Numbered from the stretch's first letter, positions 7,221-15,136 are shown. The stretch: 64,000 nt of DNA from Peribacillus acanthi (GCF_003073175.1 NZ_QBBX01000005.1:45304-109303); one strand, 5' to 3'. Made by a program: numbers and translations. The notes: a model not told the origin generated them from the letters alone.

Positions 7221-8576
7221 TTAACTAAAAAACATGTCTACCCAGTAGAACAATAATAGTAGTGTGACAATTGTTGTTAAGGGGATGACTACAATTGATA
7301 CACTTAGATAATCCTTCCATGTGATTTGAATCTTATGTTGTCGTAAAATATGCATCCAAATAAGAGACGCTAATGTTCCGATGGGTAATAACAATGCCCC
7401 CATATCGCTGCCAATTATATTCGCCAAATAAATGGTTTTTAACGTCAGTGGTTCCAGCCCCATTTGAGTCAAGGTAATCGTCCCAATCATTAAAGCAGGA
7501 TGGTTATTGAAAATATTGGATAATACTGAAACTAATCCGCCCATTACCAAGCTTGCATAAAATAAGCCTTGATTTACAATAGGTTCACATATACCGACTA
7601 ATATATCCGTCAATCCAGCATTCTGAAGTCCATATATGATGACATACATGGAAAAAGCAAAAACAAAAATATGCCACGGGGTCTTCTTCAATATATCCAC
7701 AGGATTGGTGCGTATATGGTACCATCGCCATATCAGTAATGCTAAAGACCCCAATACCGCAACAATTTCAATAGGTATTGAAAAGAATGAAGCCACAAAT
7801 AACAAGCACCTCATGATGAAGACAAAAATCAACACTTTCAACATGAATATGGTCCTTTTACGTTTTGTTTCAACAGAAATGCTACTCTTTAATGGATGAA
7901 AATTTTTAATAAAAAACATTTCTTCTATATCATATGATGAGATTGGCAATTTTTTCGGCAAATGGTTCCTTACTACCATAAACATTAGCCCACTCATAAA
8001 TAAAAGGCCTAGTGTCGCTGGTACGAACATCATTGCGGTTTGCATATAGAGCGTCATGTCCACAATTTTCAGTCCGATCAAGTTAACAATGTTACTTACT
8101 CCTATTGGGGTACTCGCAGCCGTAGCAATCAATGCACCACTTAATAGATATGGAATTTGTTCGTGAGGTTTAAGTCGAAGGTTTTTTGTTAGCATTATTA
8201 AGATAGGAGTTGTAATTAAAATACTACCATCATTATTAAATAATAGTGTCATCAAAAAACATAACAATTGGATATTCCAATATAACCGATAACCCGATCC
8301 TTTAGATAAAGTCGCTAGCCTAGCCGCTGACCAGTGAAAAAAACCAAAGCTCTCTAATATAACCGCCATGACGATGGTACTTATGATTGTTATTGAGGCT
8401 CCACCGATTTTGCTGATAATATCAAAAATATCTTCTCTTGATACGATGCCTGTAAGTAAGATCAGCACCGCACCAATCGAAGCTGGCCAAGCTTCATTGA
8501 TTCCCCTCGGTCTCCAGAATATGACCAGCATAGTCAAACTGAAAACCAGTATTGTCATTCCTATTTCGAAAGTCAT
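7221..8576 (-). CDS. ArsB/NhaD-type (ion transporter superfamily) permease
   Basis: 451 residues with about ten or more membrane helices, in the length range of ArsB (about 430). The region LFNNDGSILITTPILIMLTKNL and the matching FNNHPALMIGTITL in the second half are the paired Asn-rich re-entrant segments typical of ArsB and related anion transporters. An in-frame extension to 8723 exists, but ATG 8576 has AAAGGAG 8 nt upstream and begins just before the first helix. There is no arsR or arsC nearby, so the substrate could be arsenite, another anion or Na+/H+. Confidence 0.75.
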   Translation of the reverse strand: MTFEIGMTILVFSLTMLVIFWRPRGINEAWPASIGAVLILLTGIVSREDIFDIISKIGGASITIISTIVMAVILESFGFFHWSAARLATLSKGSGYRLYWNIQLLCFLMTLLFNNDGSILITTPILIMLTKNLRLKPHEQIPYLLSGALIATAASTPIGVSNIVNLIGLKIVDMTLYMQTAMMFVPATLGLLFMSGLMFMVVRNHLPKKLPISSYDIEEMFFIKNFHPLKSSISVETKRKRTIFMLKVLIFVFIMRCLLFVASFFSIPIEIVAVLGSLALLIWRWYHIRTNPVDILKKTPWHIFVFAFSMYVIIYGLQNAGLTDILVGICEPIVNQGLFYASLVMGGLVSVLSNIFNNHPALMIGTITLTQMGLEPLTLKTIYLANIIGSDMGALLLPIGTLASLIWMHILRQHKIQITWKDYLSVSIVVIPLTTIVTLLLLFYWVDMFFS

Positions 8577-8740
8577 TACCATGCTCCTTTCTTGAGGTTT
8601 CCTACATTTGCCCCTGCATGTCCAATTCCCTATATACATATTCGCCCCAAAGAGATAAGGCATGGATACTCGTCCAACACAAGCAAAAATGTATGTTTGT
8701 CCATCTAGGGCTGGTACCCCCAATAGACAACTATCATTGT

Positions 8741-8795
8741 GCTTGCACCATTAGAAAACTTGGCTTGCACCATTAGAAAACTTGGCTTGCACCAA
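8741..8795. repeat. 22-bp direct tandem repeat, 2.5 copies
   Basis: GCTTGCACCATTAGAAAACTTG occurs exactly at 8741-8762 and again at 8763-8784, followed by the first 11 bp of a third copy. The copies are identical, which suggests recent slippage or duplication. Confidence 0.9.
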
Positions 8796-8896
8796 TCCCA
8801 AAGAGTCGGCATTTGCTAATTTGCACTTATACAATATTCCTAATATTGGCCACTACTTCGACTTACTTCTTTGCTGCTAATTTATACTCCTAAAGT

Positions 8897-8923
8897 AAAA
8901 ACCACAGCCGAGTGACTGTGGTT
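8897..8923 (-). terminator. Terminator for the two membrane-protein genes
   Basis: AACCACAG-ccgagtga-CTGTGGTT with a TTTTA run on the minus-strand 3' side, 25 bp after the stop of the gene at 8948. Confidence 0.7.
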
Positions 8924-8947
8924 AAGGAATTCGAGCTGACCCTTCTA

Positions 8948-9442
8948 CTATCTCGGTAGCGGGTCGTTCATATGTTTTTGGATAAATCGGAAGAAGCAAA
9001 TTAATAGAATGGCCGCAATAGGATAAGTCGGGACGGAATATAATAATTTCCACCCTGTATAAGTTAGTACATTATTTTTGATACATACCCATTCAAAAAG
9101 GATGGAAAAGCAAGTCCAAAATAGGATATACAGCACTGACTTCCTCCCTTTGATTTCCCATTTATCATACACATAAAGAAAGATAAGAGCTGATGCTGGA
9201 TATACAGTTAGATGGAAAAATGCAGAAGAGGGTTCATATGTAGGATTATCAGAAAAATAATACAACTGATAAGGTGTTCCAACTAAGAAATAGTCAATGG
9301 TTTCTACTAGGAAAACATTATAAATCCAGATGCTTATATTAATGACGGGATGAAAATATTTTCGAATCAAAAAGAACAGACTCAGTGATGCGATACCGGT
9401 AATGATCATAAACCAATCATTCCAATCAAATGTGTAGTTCAT
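8948..9442 (-). CDS. Small polytopic membrane protein, CBO0543-like
   Basis: 164 residues and four or five predicted membrane helices. The charged Trp-rich start (FDWNDWFMII) and a helix containing LFEWVCIKNNVLTYTGWKLLYS recall the CBO0543-type protein at 5491, where a similar Y-T-G-K/W motif follows the central helix. It is the second gene of a pair, 7 bp after the gene at 9450. The ribosome site is weak, consistent with coupling to the upstream gene. Function unknown. Confidence 0.65.
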   Translation of the reverse strand: MNYTFDWNDWFMIITGIASLSLFFLIRKYFHPVINISIWIYNVFLVETIDYFLVGTPYQLYYFSDNPTYEPSSAFFHLTVYPASALIFLYVYDKWEIKGRKSVLYILFWTCFSILFEWVCIKNNVLTYTGWKLLYSVPTYPIAAILLICFFRFIQKHMNDPLPR

Positions 9443-9449
9443 CTAGTAT

Positions 9450-9914
9450 TCACTTCCTCAAAAGCATCTTCCGAAAGATTTTCAAAAAAACTACGGAAAG
9501 CAAAAGATAGGATAACCAAAATGCAAAAGTCCACCAAACTTTCCACTTCACATGATTGAGTATGTCAAACCAATCTGCCAACCATTCTAATCCTGCATTA
9601 ATCATTAGAAATACCAATACCAACAAGACTTTCTTTAATATGCCTTTTATTGCCACAAAGTCATTTAAAAACCAGACTAAAAATAATGGATAAAGAACTA
9701 ACCGATTCATAACATGAGTAATTTCTATAAGAAACTGATCAGGAATACGGATGAAATTAAAATTCAAATGATTTAAAGCAGAAAAGTTTTGGATGAATAG
9801 AGAACCTAGCAGCCAGTAAACAATCAACTCTAATAAGGTTAGGTTACTCCTCTTATATTTGAACACATAGAGGGTTAAGAACAGATTTATAAATAGATAA
9901 AAAATAAAAATCAT
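9450..9914 (-). CDS. Small polytopic membrane protein
   Basis: 154 residues, almost entirely hydrophobic, with about five helices and a Trp-rich C-terminal half (GLEWLADWFDILNHVKWKVWW). Strong GAAGGAGAGG site before ATG. It forms a two-gene unit with the gene at 8948. The W/D-rich positioning resembles the neighbouring CBO0543-like proteins but I cannot place it in a family with confidence. Confidence 0.6.
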   Translation of the reverse strand: MIFIFYLFINLFLTLYVFKYKRSNLTLLELIVYWLLGSLFIQNFSALNHLNFNFIRIPDQFLIEITHVMNRLVLYPLFLVWFLNDFVAIKGILKKVLLVLVFLMINAGLEWLADWFDILNHVKWKVWWTFAFWLSYLLLSVVFLKIFRKMLLRK

Positions 9915-10074
9915 TCGGCCCTCTCCTTCTACATATCGAAGTCCTAAATATAGATTGTCCCAATGTGAGATGAAATACTAGGATTTATCCCCCACTTTTG
10001 TACTATCCATATTAAATAAACCGATTCATTTTTGGAGAATATACATTATATCCTTCATTTCAGAAAGGACTAAA

Positions 10075-10905
10075 ATGAGAAATAAAACGATTCCTTTTGT
10101 GATATTATCTATACTTCATTTTTTACTTCTAGGACACACCCTCTATAAAAAAAAGCAGTCGATATTTTTGATATTATTTAGCGGTATAGGATTAGGATAT
10201 ATTTTTGAATATTTCGTTTTGGACATCTGGAGAATGTACTGTTATTATCCAAAGGTATTTAAAAATAAAGTGGTTGATTCATTTTTTGGTGGGATGTTGT
10301 CCCAAGCAGTCTTTATTCCAATCATGGCTACTTTTCTAGTTGCTTTCAAATTAGGGTGGAAATGGAGAATTGGAGCGGGTTTGTTCTATGGGCTGATTGA
10401 ACGCATATTTTTGCGATGGGGACTTTTTAAAAATAGAACCTGGAATACATTATTTACCATAACTGCATTACCCATTTATTTTTGGTTAATAGAAAAATGG
10501 TGGGATGCCATGGAGGGAAAAAGAAAAGATTTGCTATCAAAATTTACCTTATTCTTTATTTATTGGGTAAATTACTGTAACATCTATTTTTTCCTAGTTG
10601 CCTCCTTTAAAAAATTGATACTGCGTGCTGGTTTTGCGAAGGATAAATACTCAGATACTTTTATCGTGGCGCCTTTGTACACGTTTTATTTATCAATCAT
10701 TGGAACCCTTACATCCTTATGCCAACATAAATCAAGCAAAATTCTTGGCTTCTTAACAATCCACCTATCTGATCAACTCTTATATAAATCGAGAATCATT
10801 CAACCAAAGAATTGGTCAGTCTTTGCTTTTCTTCCGATTCACTTCGTTCAATTAGCAATTGGCGAGTATTCATACAAGCACATTAGAAAATACTGGAAAA
10901 TATAA
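10075..10905 (+). CDS. Polytopic membrane protein of unknown function
   Basis: 276 residues with seven or so hydrophobic helices and a Lys/Arg-rich C-terminus. Segments such as GLGYIFEYFVLDIWRMYCYYP and LIERIFLRWGLFKNRTWNT carry acidic/Trp pairs in helices, as in the small membrane proteins on either side. Divergent from the pair at 8948-9914. GAAAGGAC precedes the ATG. It ends at a strong bidirectional terminator. No catalytic motif was seen. Confidence 0.65.
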   Translation: MRNKTIPFVILSILHFLLLGHTLYKKKQSIFLILFSGIGLGYIFEYFVLDIWRMYCYYPKVFKNKVVDSFFGGMLSQAVFIPIMATFLVAFKLGWKWRIGAGLFYGLIERIFLRWGLFKNRTWNTLFTITALPIYFWLIEKWWDAMEGKRKDLLSKFTLFFIYWVNYCNIYFFLVASFKKLILRAGFAKDKYSDTFIVAPLYTFYLSIIGTLTSLCQHKSSKILGFLTIHLSDQLLYKSRIIQPKNWSVFAFLPIHFVQLAIGEYSYKHIRKYWKI

Positions 10906-10942
10906 AAAGACCTTCAATTAATAAATCTGAAGGTCCTTTTTT
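10904..10942. terminator. Bidirectional terminator
   Basis: AAAAAGACCTTCA with matching TGAAGGTC and a T6 tract; shared by the converging genes ending at 10905 and 10957. Confidence 0.85.
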
Positions 10943-10956
10943 CGCTTGTAGTTCCC

Positions 10957-12417
10957 TTAAATATATTCCAACTCTACCTTCACTGCTGTCCCTTTTCCTA
11001 CGTGGCTCTCAATGCTCATAGAACCGTTATGTTCTTGAATAATTTTATTGCTTACCGTCAGTCCTAACCCAATTCCTTTATCTTTCGTAGTATAAAAAGG
11101 AGTTCCTAGATGTCTTAAGAGGTTCTCTTCTATACCGGTCCCTTCATCCTTAAATGTTATCAAGACCTTCTTGTTTTCTGCCTTTCGGACAGTGATTTGA
11201 ACGATTCCTCCATTTGGCATGGATTCAATCGCATTTTTAAGAAAATTAACAAAGACCTGCTTCAATTGATGAGGGCTACATAATAACTCGACATCTTCAA
11301 CTAAATCTTCCAAAATAATTTGGACGTTATGTAATAGGGCTTGTGGATGAAGTACATTAATTGTGCTATGTAAAATGGAAAATAACTTTTCTCTTTCAAA
11401 AAGAATAGCCTGGGGCTTAGCTAGTGACATAAATTCATTCACGATGATGTCGATTCGGTCCAATTCATTCATGATGATTGACAAATACTGATCTTGTTTA
11501 TAAGCATCAGTATTACTACGTAAGAGCTTAGAAAACCCTTTTAATGAAGTCAATGGATTCCTAATTTCATGTGCTACACCTGCTGCGAGTTGACCGATAA
11601 TAGATAGTCGATCTAGATTGCGAAGGGCAGCATCATTTTTGATTCGATCCGAAATATTTCTACCGACTGTTACAAAAGCCTCTATCTCTTTTTGATCATT
11701 ATAAATAGGCGAAATATTGGATTCCAAGTAAATTGCATCACCTTTTGATGTTCTAACTTTTAATTGGATTAACTGAGGTTCTTCCGTCTCCAATAACGTT
11801 TGAAAAATTGAATTAAAGTGCTCTTCTTCCCCAGGCAGCATGAAATCATACACTTTTCGGCCAACCATTTCTTCTGGAGAAAGTCCCATTACTTGTTGAT
11901 GCGATGGTGAAGCATATATAATTTTTTTATCAAAGGTAAATACCTTAATCATATCAGAAGTATTTTCCGTAATGAGTTTATAAAGCTCACGGAATTTTCC
12001 TAATTCTCTTTCCATTTTTTTTAGTTCAGTAATATCTCTGAAAATAGCAATAATCGCTATGATTTCTCCACTTGCATTCCGAAAAGGTGAATAGGAAACG
12101 GCGATATCCAGGACTGATCCATTCTTATGGTAACGCTGGGTAATCATATTAGAATATACTTTTCCATGTTTAACGGATTCAATGATATCATTTACGATTT
12201 TTGGGTTAGAAAATTCAATAAATTTCCTACCGAGTATCTCTTCTGGAGTGTATCCAAAAATTTTCGTATACATCGCGTTCACTCGAATAAACCGATCGTC
12301 CATATCCACAATCGCAAACCCATCTGCAGTACAATTGAGAAATAAATCGAATAGTTCATCAGAATTATATAAGAATGATTCATTTTCCTTACCCATTATC
12401 GGGAAACTATTAATCAT
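10957..12417 (-). CDS. Two-PAS sensor histidine kinase (sporulation-kinase type)
   Basis: 486 residues, soluble. PAS 1 covers about 21-135 and PAS 2 about 146-258, followed by HisKA with AAGVAHEIRNPLTSLKGF (phosphoacceptor His283) and a HATPase_c domain with NFLKNAIESM (N box), DEGTGIEE (G1) and KGIGLGLT (G2). The HEIRNPLTSLKGF motif and lack of a linked response regulator are typical of the kinases that feed the Spo0 phosphorelay or act as orphan kinases. ATG 12417 is chosen over an upstream in-frame TTG because GGGAG lies 8 nt before it. Signals sensed are unknown. Confidence 0.88.
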   Translation of the reverse strand: MINSFPIMGKENESFLYNSDELFDLFLNCTADGFAIVDMDDRFIRVNAMYTKIFGYTPEEILGRKFIEFSNPKIVNDIIESVKHGKVYSNMITQRYHKNGSVLDIAVSYSPFRNASGEIIAIIAIFRDITELKKMERELGKFRELYKLITENTSDMIKVFTFDKKIIYASPSHQQVMGLSPEEMVGRKVYDFMLPGEEEHFNSIFQTLLETEEPQLIQLKVRTSKGDAIYLESNISPIYNDQKEIEAFVTVGRNISDRIKNDAALRNLDRLSIIGQLAAGVAHEIRNPLTSLKGFSKLLRSNTDAYKQDQYLSIIMNELDRIDIIVNEFMSLAKPQAILFEREKLFSILHSTINVLHPQALLHNVQIILEDLVEDVELLCSPHQLKQVFVNFLKNAIESMPNGGIVQITVRKAENKKVLITFKDEGTGIEENLLRHLGTPFYTTKDKGIGLGLTVSNKIIQEHNGSMSIESHVGKGTAVKVELEYI

Positions 12418-12576
12418 CGAGCTCTCTCCCAACTTATCATATGTCCTTCTCTCTATTTTACAGAATTTTTCGATAAATAATAGACTAAATTTACTTTTTT
12501 TGAATAGCTTTTTTTATTAGTGGATAAGTATGGTACAGTAAAAAGGTACTTTGAAATTTGAAGGGAGATTAATTTA

Positions 12577-12927
12577 ATGAATAATCAAGAAGCACAAAAT
12601 ACTTTACCACCCAAAACTTGTTCGATAGAACGCCTGGTTACAATGCCTGAAGATGTACAAAAAGTACTAGAAGGCAAAAAAACTGCAACGCGCAGAAATG
12701 GACGATATGCAGATGTAGGTGAAATCATGGTTTTAGGAGATAAAAAATTCGAAGTAAACCGTGTCTATTCACAGTCTCTAGGAGAATTAACAGATGAACA
12801 CGCCCAGCATGAAGGCTTCAACACGGTCGAAGAGTATAAAGAAGCCATTCTTTCTTATCATCCTGGCATGCCATGGCTTCCACAAATGAGAGTCTGGGTT
12901 CATGAATTTAGTGCTGTCAGTGAATAA
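12577..12927 (+). CDS. ASCH domain protein
   Basis: 116 residues. The core RLVTMPEDVQKVLEGKKTATRRNGRYADVGEIM has the ASCH beta-barrel pattern, a PUA-like fold thought to bind RNA or nucleotides: the G-K-K-T-A-T-R-R segment corresponds to the family's conserved KT..R motif. ATG after GGGAG. It is followed 2 nt after its stop by a DUF2269 membrane gene, so the two are probably cotranscribed. The biochemical role of ASCH proteins of this subtype is unclear. Confidence 0.75.
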   Translation: MNNQEAQNTLPPKTCSIERLVTMPEDVQKVLEGKKTATRRNGRYADVGEIMVLGDKKFEVNRVYSQSLGELTDEHAQHEGFNTVEEYKEAILSYHPGMPWLPQMRVWVHEFSAVSE

Positions 12928-12929
12928 AA

Positions 12930-13370
12930 ATGGATTTATTGTACCGTAGCCTAATATTCATCCATGTTCTTAGTGTCATAGTTTCCATTGGGCCTTTCTT
13001 CATTCTACTTCCTATCGTAAAAAAACTTAAAATGGTGAAGGAAGAAGAAGTAGGGGCACACTTAGAAACATTCCGATTTGTAGTTCGGCTTACAAAACAC
13101 GCAGGACATGTACTCGTTGGTTCAGGTGTCTTGTTAGTGATATACGGACCATGGACATGGAGTACACCTTGGATCGTTATGACACTCCTGATCATGTTTG
13201 CATCGCTATTTTTTTTGGCCAGAGCTTTTTCTCCTAAATTAAGGAAATACCAAGAAGAAGTACATAATCGTTTAGAATTAGCAGAAAAATTAAAGCGTTC
13301 AATATGGATTTACATCATACTACTCATCGCCATGCTATGGTTTATGGTTGTAAAGCCAAGTTTGTGGTAA
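12930..13370 (+). CDS. DUF2269-like small membrane protein
   Basis: 146 residues with four predicted helices. The opening LLYRSLIFIHVLSVIVSIGPFF and the central LVGSGVLLVIYGPW resemble DUF2269, integral membrane proteins of unknown function. No clear ribosome site of its own; it starts 2 nt after the ASCH stop and is likely translated by coupling. It ends at a strong bidirectional terminator. Confidence 0.65.
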   Translation: MDLLYRSLIFIHVLSVIVSIGPFFILLPIVKKLKMVKEEEVGAHLETFRFVVRLTKHAGHVLVGSGVLLVIYGPWTWSTPWIVMTLLIMFASLFFLARAFSPKLRKYQEEVHNRLELAEKLKRSIWIYIILLIAMLWFMVVKPSLW

Positions 13371-13376
13371 TAGAAA

Positions 13377-13413
13377 AATCAAAACCTTGTCAAATTAAGA
13401 CAAGGTTTTGATT
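13377..13413. terminator. Bidirectional terminator
   Basis: AATCAAAACCTTGTC with perfect 15-nt complement GACAAGGTTTTGATT around a short loop. The right arm lies inside the last codons of the convergent DUF454 gene, whose stop is in the loop. Confidence 0.9.
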
Positions 13414-13766
13414 TTAGTAAAGAAATAATAATATTGGTAAATCACAATAAGTATTAATAGTATTTTTACTCCTAAACTATCCATGAAGATGAATGGTATC
13501 GCCATCATCGCATTTGCAAACAAAAGAATCGAAAGTTTTTGTCTTAAGGTCATCCCTTTCTGCTTCACAAAACTCTCCAAATGCTTTTTATATAAAGAAG
13601 TCCCTTTAAACCACTTCTCAAAGCGCTCAGAACCCTTCACAAAACAAAAAGACGCTAACAATAAAAATGGCGTTGTCGGCAAGACCGGCAATATAATGCC
13701 TAGAATCCCTAAACCTATGGATAAAAAACCAACAATAATATATATGATTTTTATGATTTTATTAAT
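13395..13766 (-). CDS. DUF454 (YbaN-like) membrane protein, apparent ATT start
   Basis: About 123 residues. GLGILGIILPVLPTTPFLLLASFCF is the family signature (first helix ending in LPTTPF) and SERFEKWFKG follows it. A conventional start codon exists only at TTG 13691, inside the signature, which would delete the first helix. The frame is open upstream to TAG, and the only position that gives the usual N-terminus is ATT 13766 (then NKIIKIIY), preceded by GGACGGGG 7 nt away. No ATG, GTG or TTG lies between the stop and 13691. This suggests translation from a rare ATT codon, as in infC, or a point-mutated start. Confidence 0.75.
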   Translation of the reverse strand: MNKIIKIIYIIVGFLSIGLGILGIILPVLPTTPFLLLASFCFVKGSERFEKWFKGTSLYKKHLESFVKQKGMTLRQKLSILLFANAMMAIPFIFMDSLGVKILLILIVIYQYYYFFTKIKTLS

Positions 13767-13903
13767 AACAAATCCCCGTCCACTCTACTTATTATGAAAT
13801 TTAGTACTATTTTAAGAGTATATTAGATTCAACTGGACAAAACAACCTTCATAAAATAACCATGTTCCTTGGAGTTTGAATTTGTTGGAGGTGAGTAGAA
13901 AAT

Positions 13904-14518
13904 ATGCAGGACAGAGAAAATAAAGAGTCAAAAAGTTGCCATTTACCTTTTTGTGCACAAACAACCGATAAAGCACCTGTATTCTCCGCTGAGGCATATG
14001 ACAATATCGAAAAGAAAATAAAAGAAGTACGTCTAGAATCTTATCAAGGAAAATGGGTCATTTTATTTTTTTATTCTAGTGATTTCACCTTCGTTTGACC
14101 GACAGAATTAGCGGCGGTCGCTGCTATTTATGATCAATTTATAGCAATTAATTCTGAAGTTCTCGCAATAAGCACAGACAGTGTATACTCGCACAAAGTA
14201 TTTACTGAGGTGTCCCCATCTGCTTCCAAGGTCAACTTTCCATTAGTGAGTGACCGGAACCATTCTATAAGTAAAGCTTACAGAGTCCTCAATGAGAAGA
14301 CTGGCGCAACTTTTCGTGCCACCGTCATCATTGACCCTGAAGGAATAATTGTAAGCAGATTTATTAACCCTTCTGAAGTCGGCAGGAATATATATGAAAT
14401 ATTGAGAATCATACAAGGCATACAATATGGACGCAGTACCGGACAAGGAATACCTGCCAATTGGGTACCAGGGCAGCCAGGTATAATAAGGGATCCGAAA
14501 TATATTGGGAAAATCTAA
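13904..14518 (+). CDS. Selenocysteine-type peroxiredoxin (in-frame UGA at the peroxidatic position)
   Basis: A 204-residue AhpC/TSA-fold peroxiredoxin read through one UGA at 14096-14098 (residue 65). The frame on both sides is intact: [14 protein letters not shown] before it and [14 protein letters not shown] after it. In ordinary family members this reads FTFVCPTEL, so the UGA replaces the peroxidatic cysteine exactly. The catalytic Arg is kept ([14 protein letters not shown]). The Pro of PxxxTxxC is Ser58. The C-terminal resolving Cys is absent (GIPANW where AhpC has VCPANW), while Cys12 and Cys17 near the N-terminus form a CX4C pair. Strong GGAGGTG ribosome site. A SECIS-like hairpin follows the UGA. 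Peroxide reduction with a selenolate is the likely role. The alternative is a point-mutated pseudogene, which the hairpin and otherwise intact frame argue against. Selenium-insertion genes are not in the window. Confidence 0.82.
14099..14129 (+). promoter_or_regulatory. Candidate bacterial SECIS element
   Basis: Directly after the UGA, UAGCGGC (14109-14115) pairs with GCUGCUA (14120-14126) to give a 7-bp stem with one G-U, capped by the loop GGUC (14116-14119). Two further A-U pairs (14106-14107 with 14128-14129) extend it across a U-U mismatch. The first loop base is 17 nt behind the UGA. Bacterial SECIS models require a hairpin just downstream with a G in the first two loop positions and a 16-37 nt spacing; the E. 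coli fdhF element, as I recall it, also presents GGUC. Codons used here (GCG GCG GTC) are GC-rich for this genome, which fits selection on the RNA. Confidence 0.75.
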
Positions 14519-14643
14519 TTACTACATTTATTAAGAACTTGCGTGCCTTAATTGTTTCTGGGCATTAGCCCTGTCACTTTGCCTACTTTTTCATATGTTG
14601 TTAAAGTATTCATCCCGACCATATATAAAAGAGGAGCGATTCC

Positions 14644-15084
14644 GTGATGAACCCTTATCAATTTTATCCTGGATATATTCCGCAATCTGTAAATCCATAT
14701 ACTCAAAACCCTTATCAACAACAGCAAGACTTTTACCGTCAACAACCAGAATTTTATCAACAACCAGAACATTATCAACCATTAGATTCATTAGAAGGAT
14801 TCGAATCCTACCAAGAAGAACAAGCCGATATTGATAGACAACCTAACCTTGAAAGAAGAATACGCGAACTGGAAAGAGAAAACCAGCAACAGCAACAAGA
14901 ACTAAGACGCCTAAGTCAGGAATTGAATCGCCAAAACCAAGAAATTGGTCGTTTAAACCGTGAAGTTGCTCGCCTCAACCAAAATGACGAGCGCCATACT
15001 CGCCGCTTAAATCGCTTGAATCAAAGACTACGTGCTGTTGAGAACAGATTGAACATCCCGTTTTATGCTGAGGATGGGTTTTAA
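14644..15084 (+). CDS. Gln/Tyr-rich coiled-coil protein, possibly spore-associated
   Basis: 146 residues in two parts. The first 60 are rich in Tyr, Pro and Gln (repeated YQQQ/FYQQPE-like units). From about 65 to 135 there is a long heptad-patterned coiled coil, rich in Leu, Arg, Asn and Gln (RLNREVARLNQNDERHTRRL). No signal peptide or membrane helix. Such composition is common in spore coat and other structural proteins, but no family is recognised. Either GTG 14644 or ATG 14647 could be the start, after GAGGAG. It follows the peroxiredoxin by 125 bp and ends at a strong terminator. Confidence 0.7.
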   Translation: MMNPYQFYPGYIPQSVNPYTQNPYQQQQDFYRQQPEFYQQPEHYQPLDSLEGFESYQEEQADIDRQPNLERRIRELERENQQQQQELRRLSQELNRQNQEIGRLNREVARLNQNDERHTRRLNRLNQRLRAVENRLNIPFYAEDGF

Positions 15085-15090
15085 TAAAGA

Positions 15091-15136
15091 AACAACAAAG
15101 AAGCAGGAGTTTGTCCATGCTTCTTTGTTGTTTTAT
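15091..15136 (+). terminator. Rho-independent terminator
   Basis: AACAACAAAGAAGCA and TGCTTCTTTGTTGTT form a perfect 15-bp stem followed by a T run, 7 bp after the coiled-coil gene. Confidence 0.9.

Larger units (their letters stand above)
8577..8947. other. 371-bp intergenic region: 22-bp direct repeats and a terminator
   Basis: No gene with a ribosome site is seen here. The region holds the direct repeat at 8741-8795, the terminator at 8897-8923 and the leader of the ArsB-like gene. TTGCACTTATAC at about 8822 recurs at about 60813 near the other end of the window. Confidence 0.5.

Noticed and set aside
13904-14098. A short 64-residue gene and a separate downstream peroxiredoxin fragment from 14210
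   Set aside because: Both parts lie in one frame, with intervening conserved residues [14 protein letters not shown]; the single UGA at the catalytic Cys and the hairpin fit read-through better than two genes.
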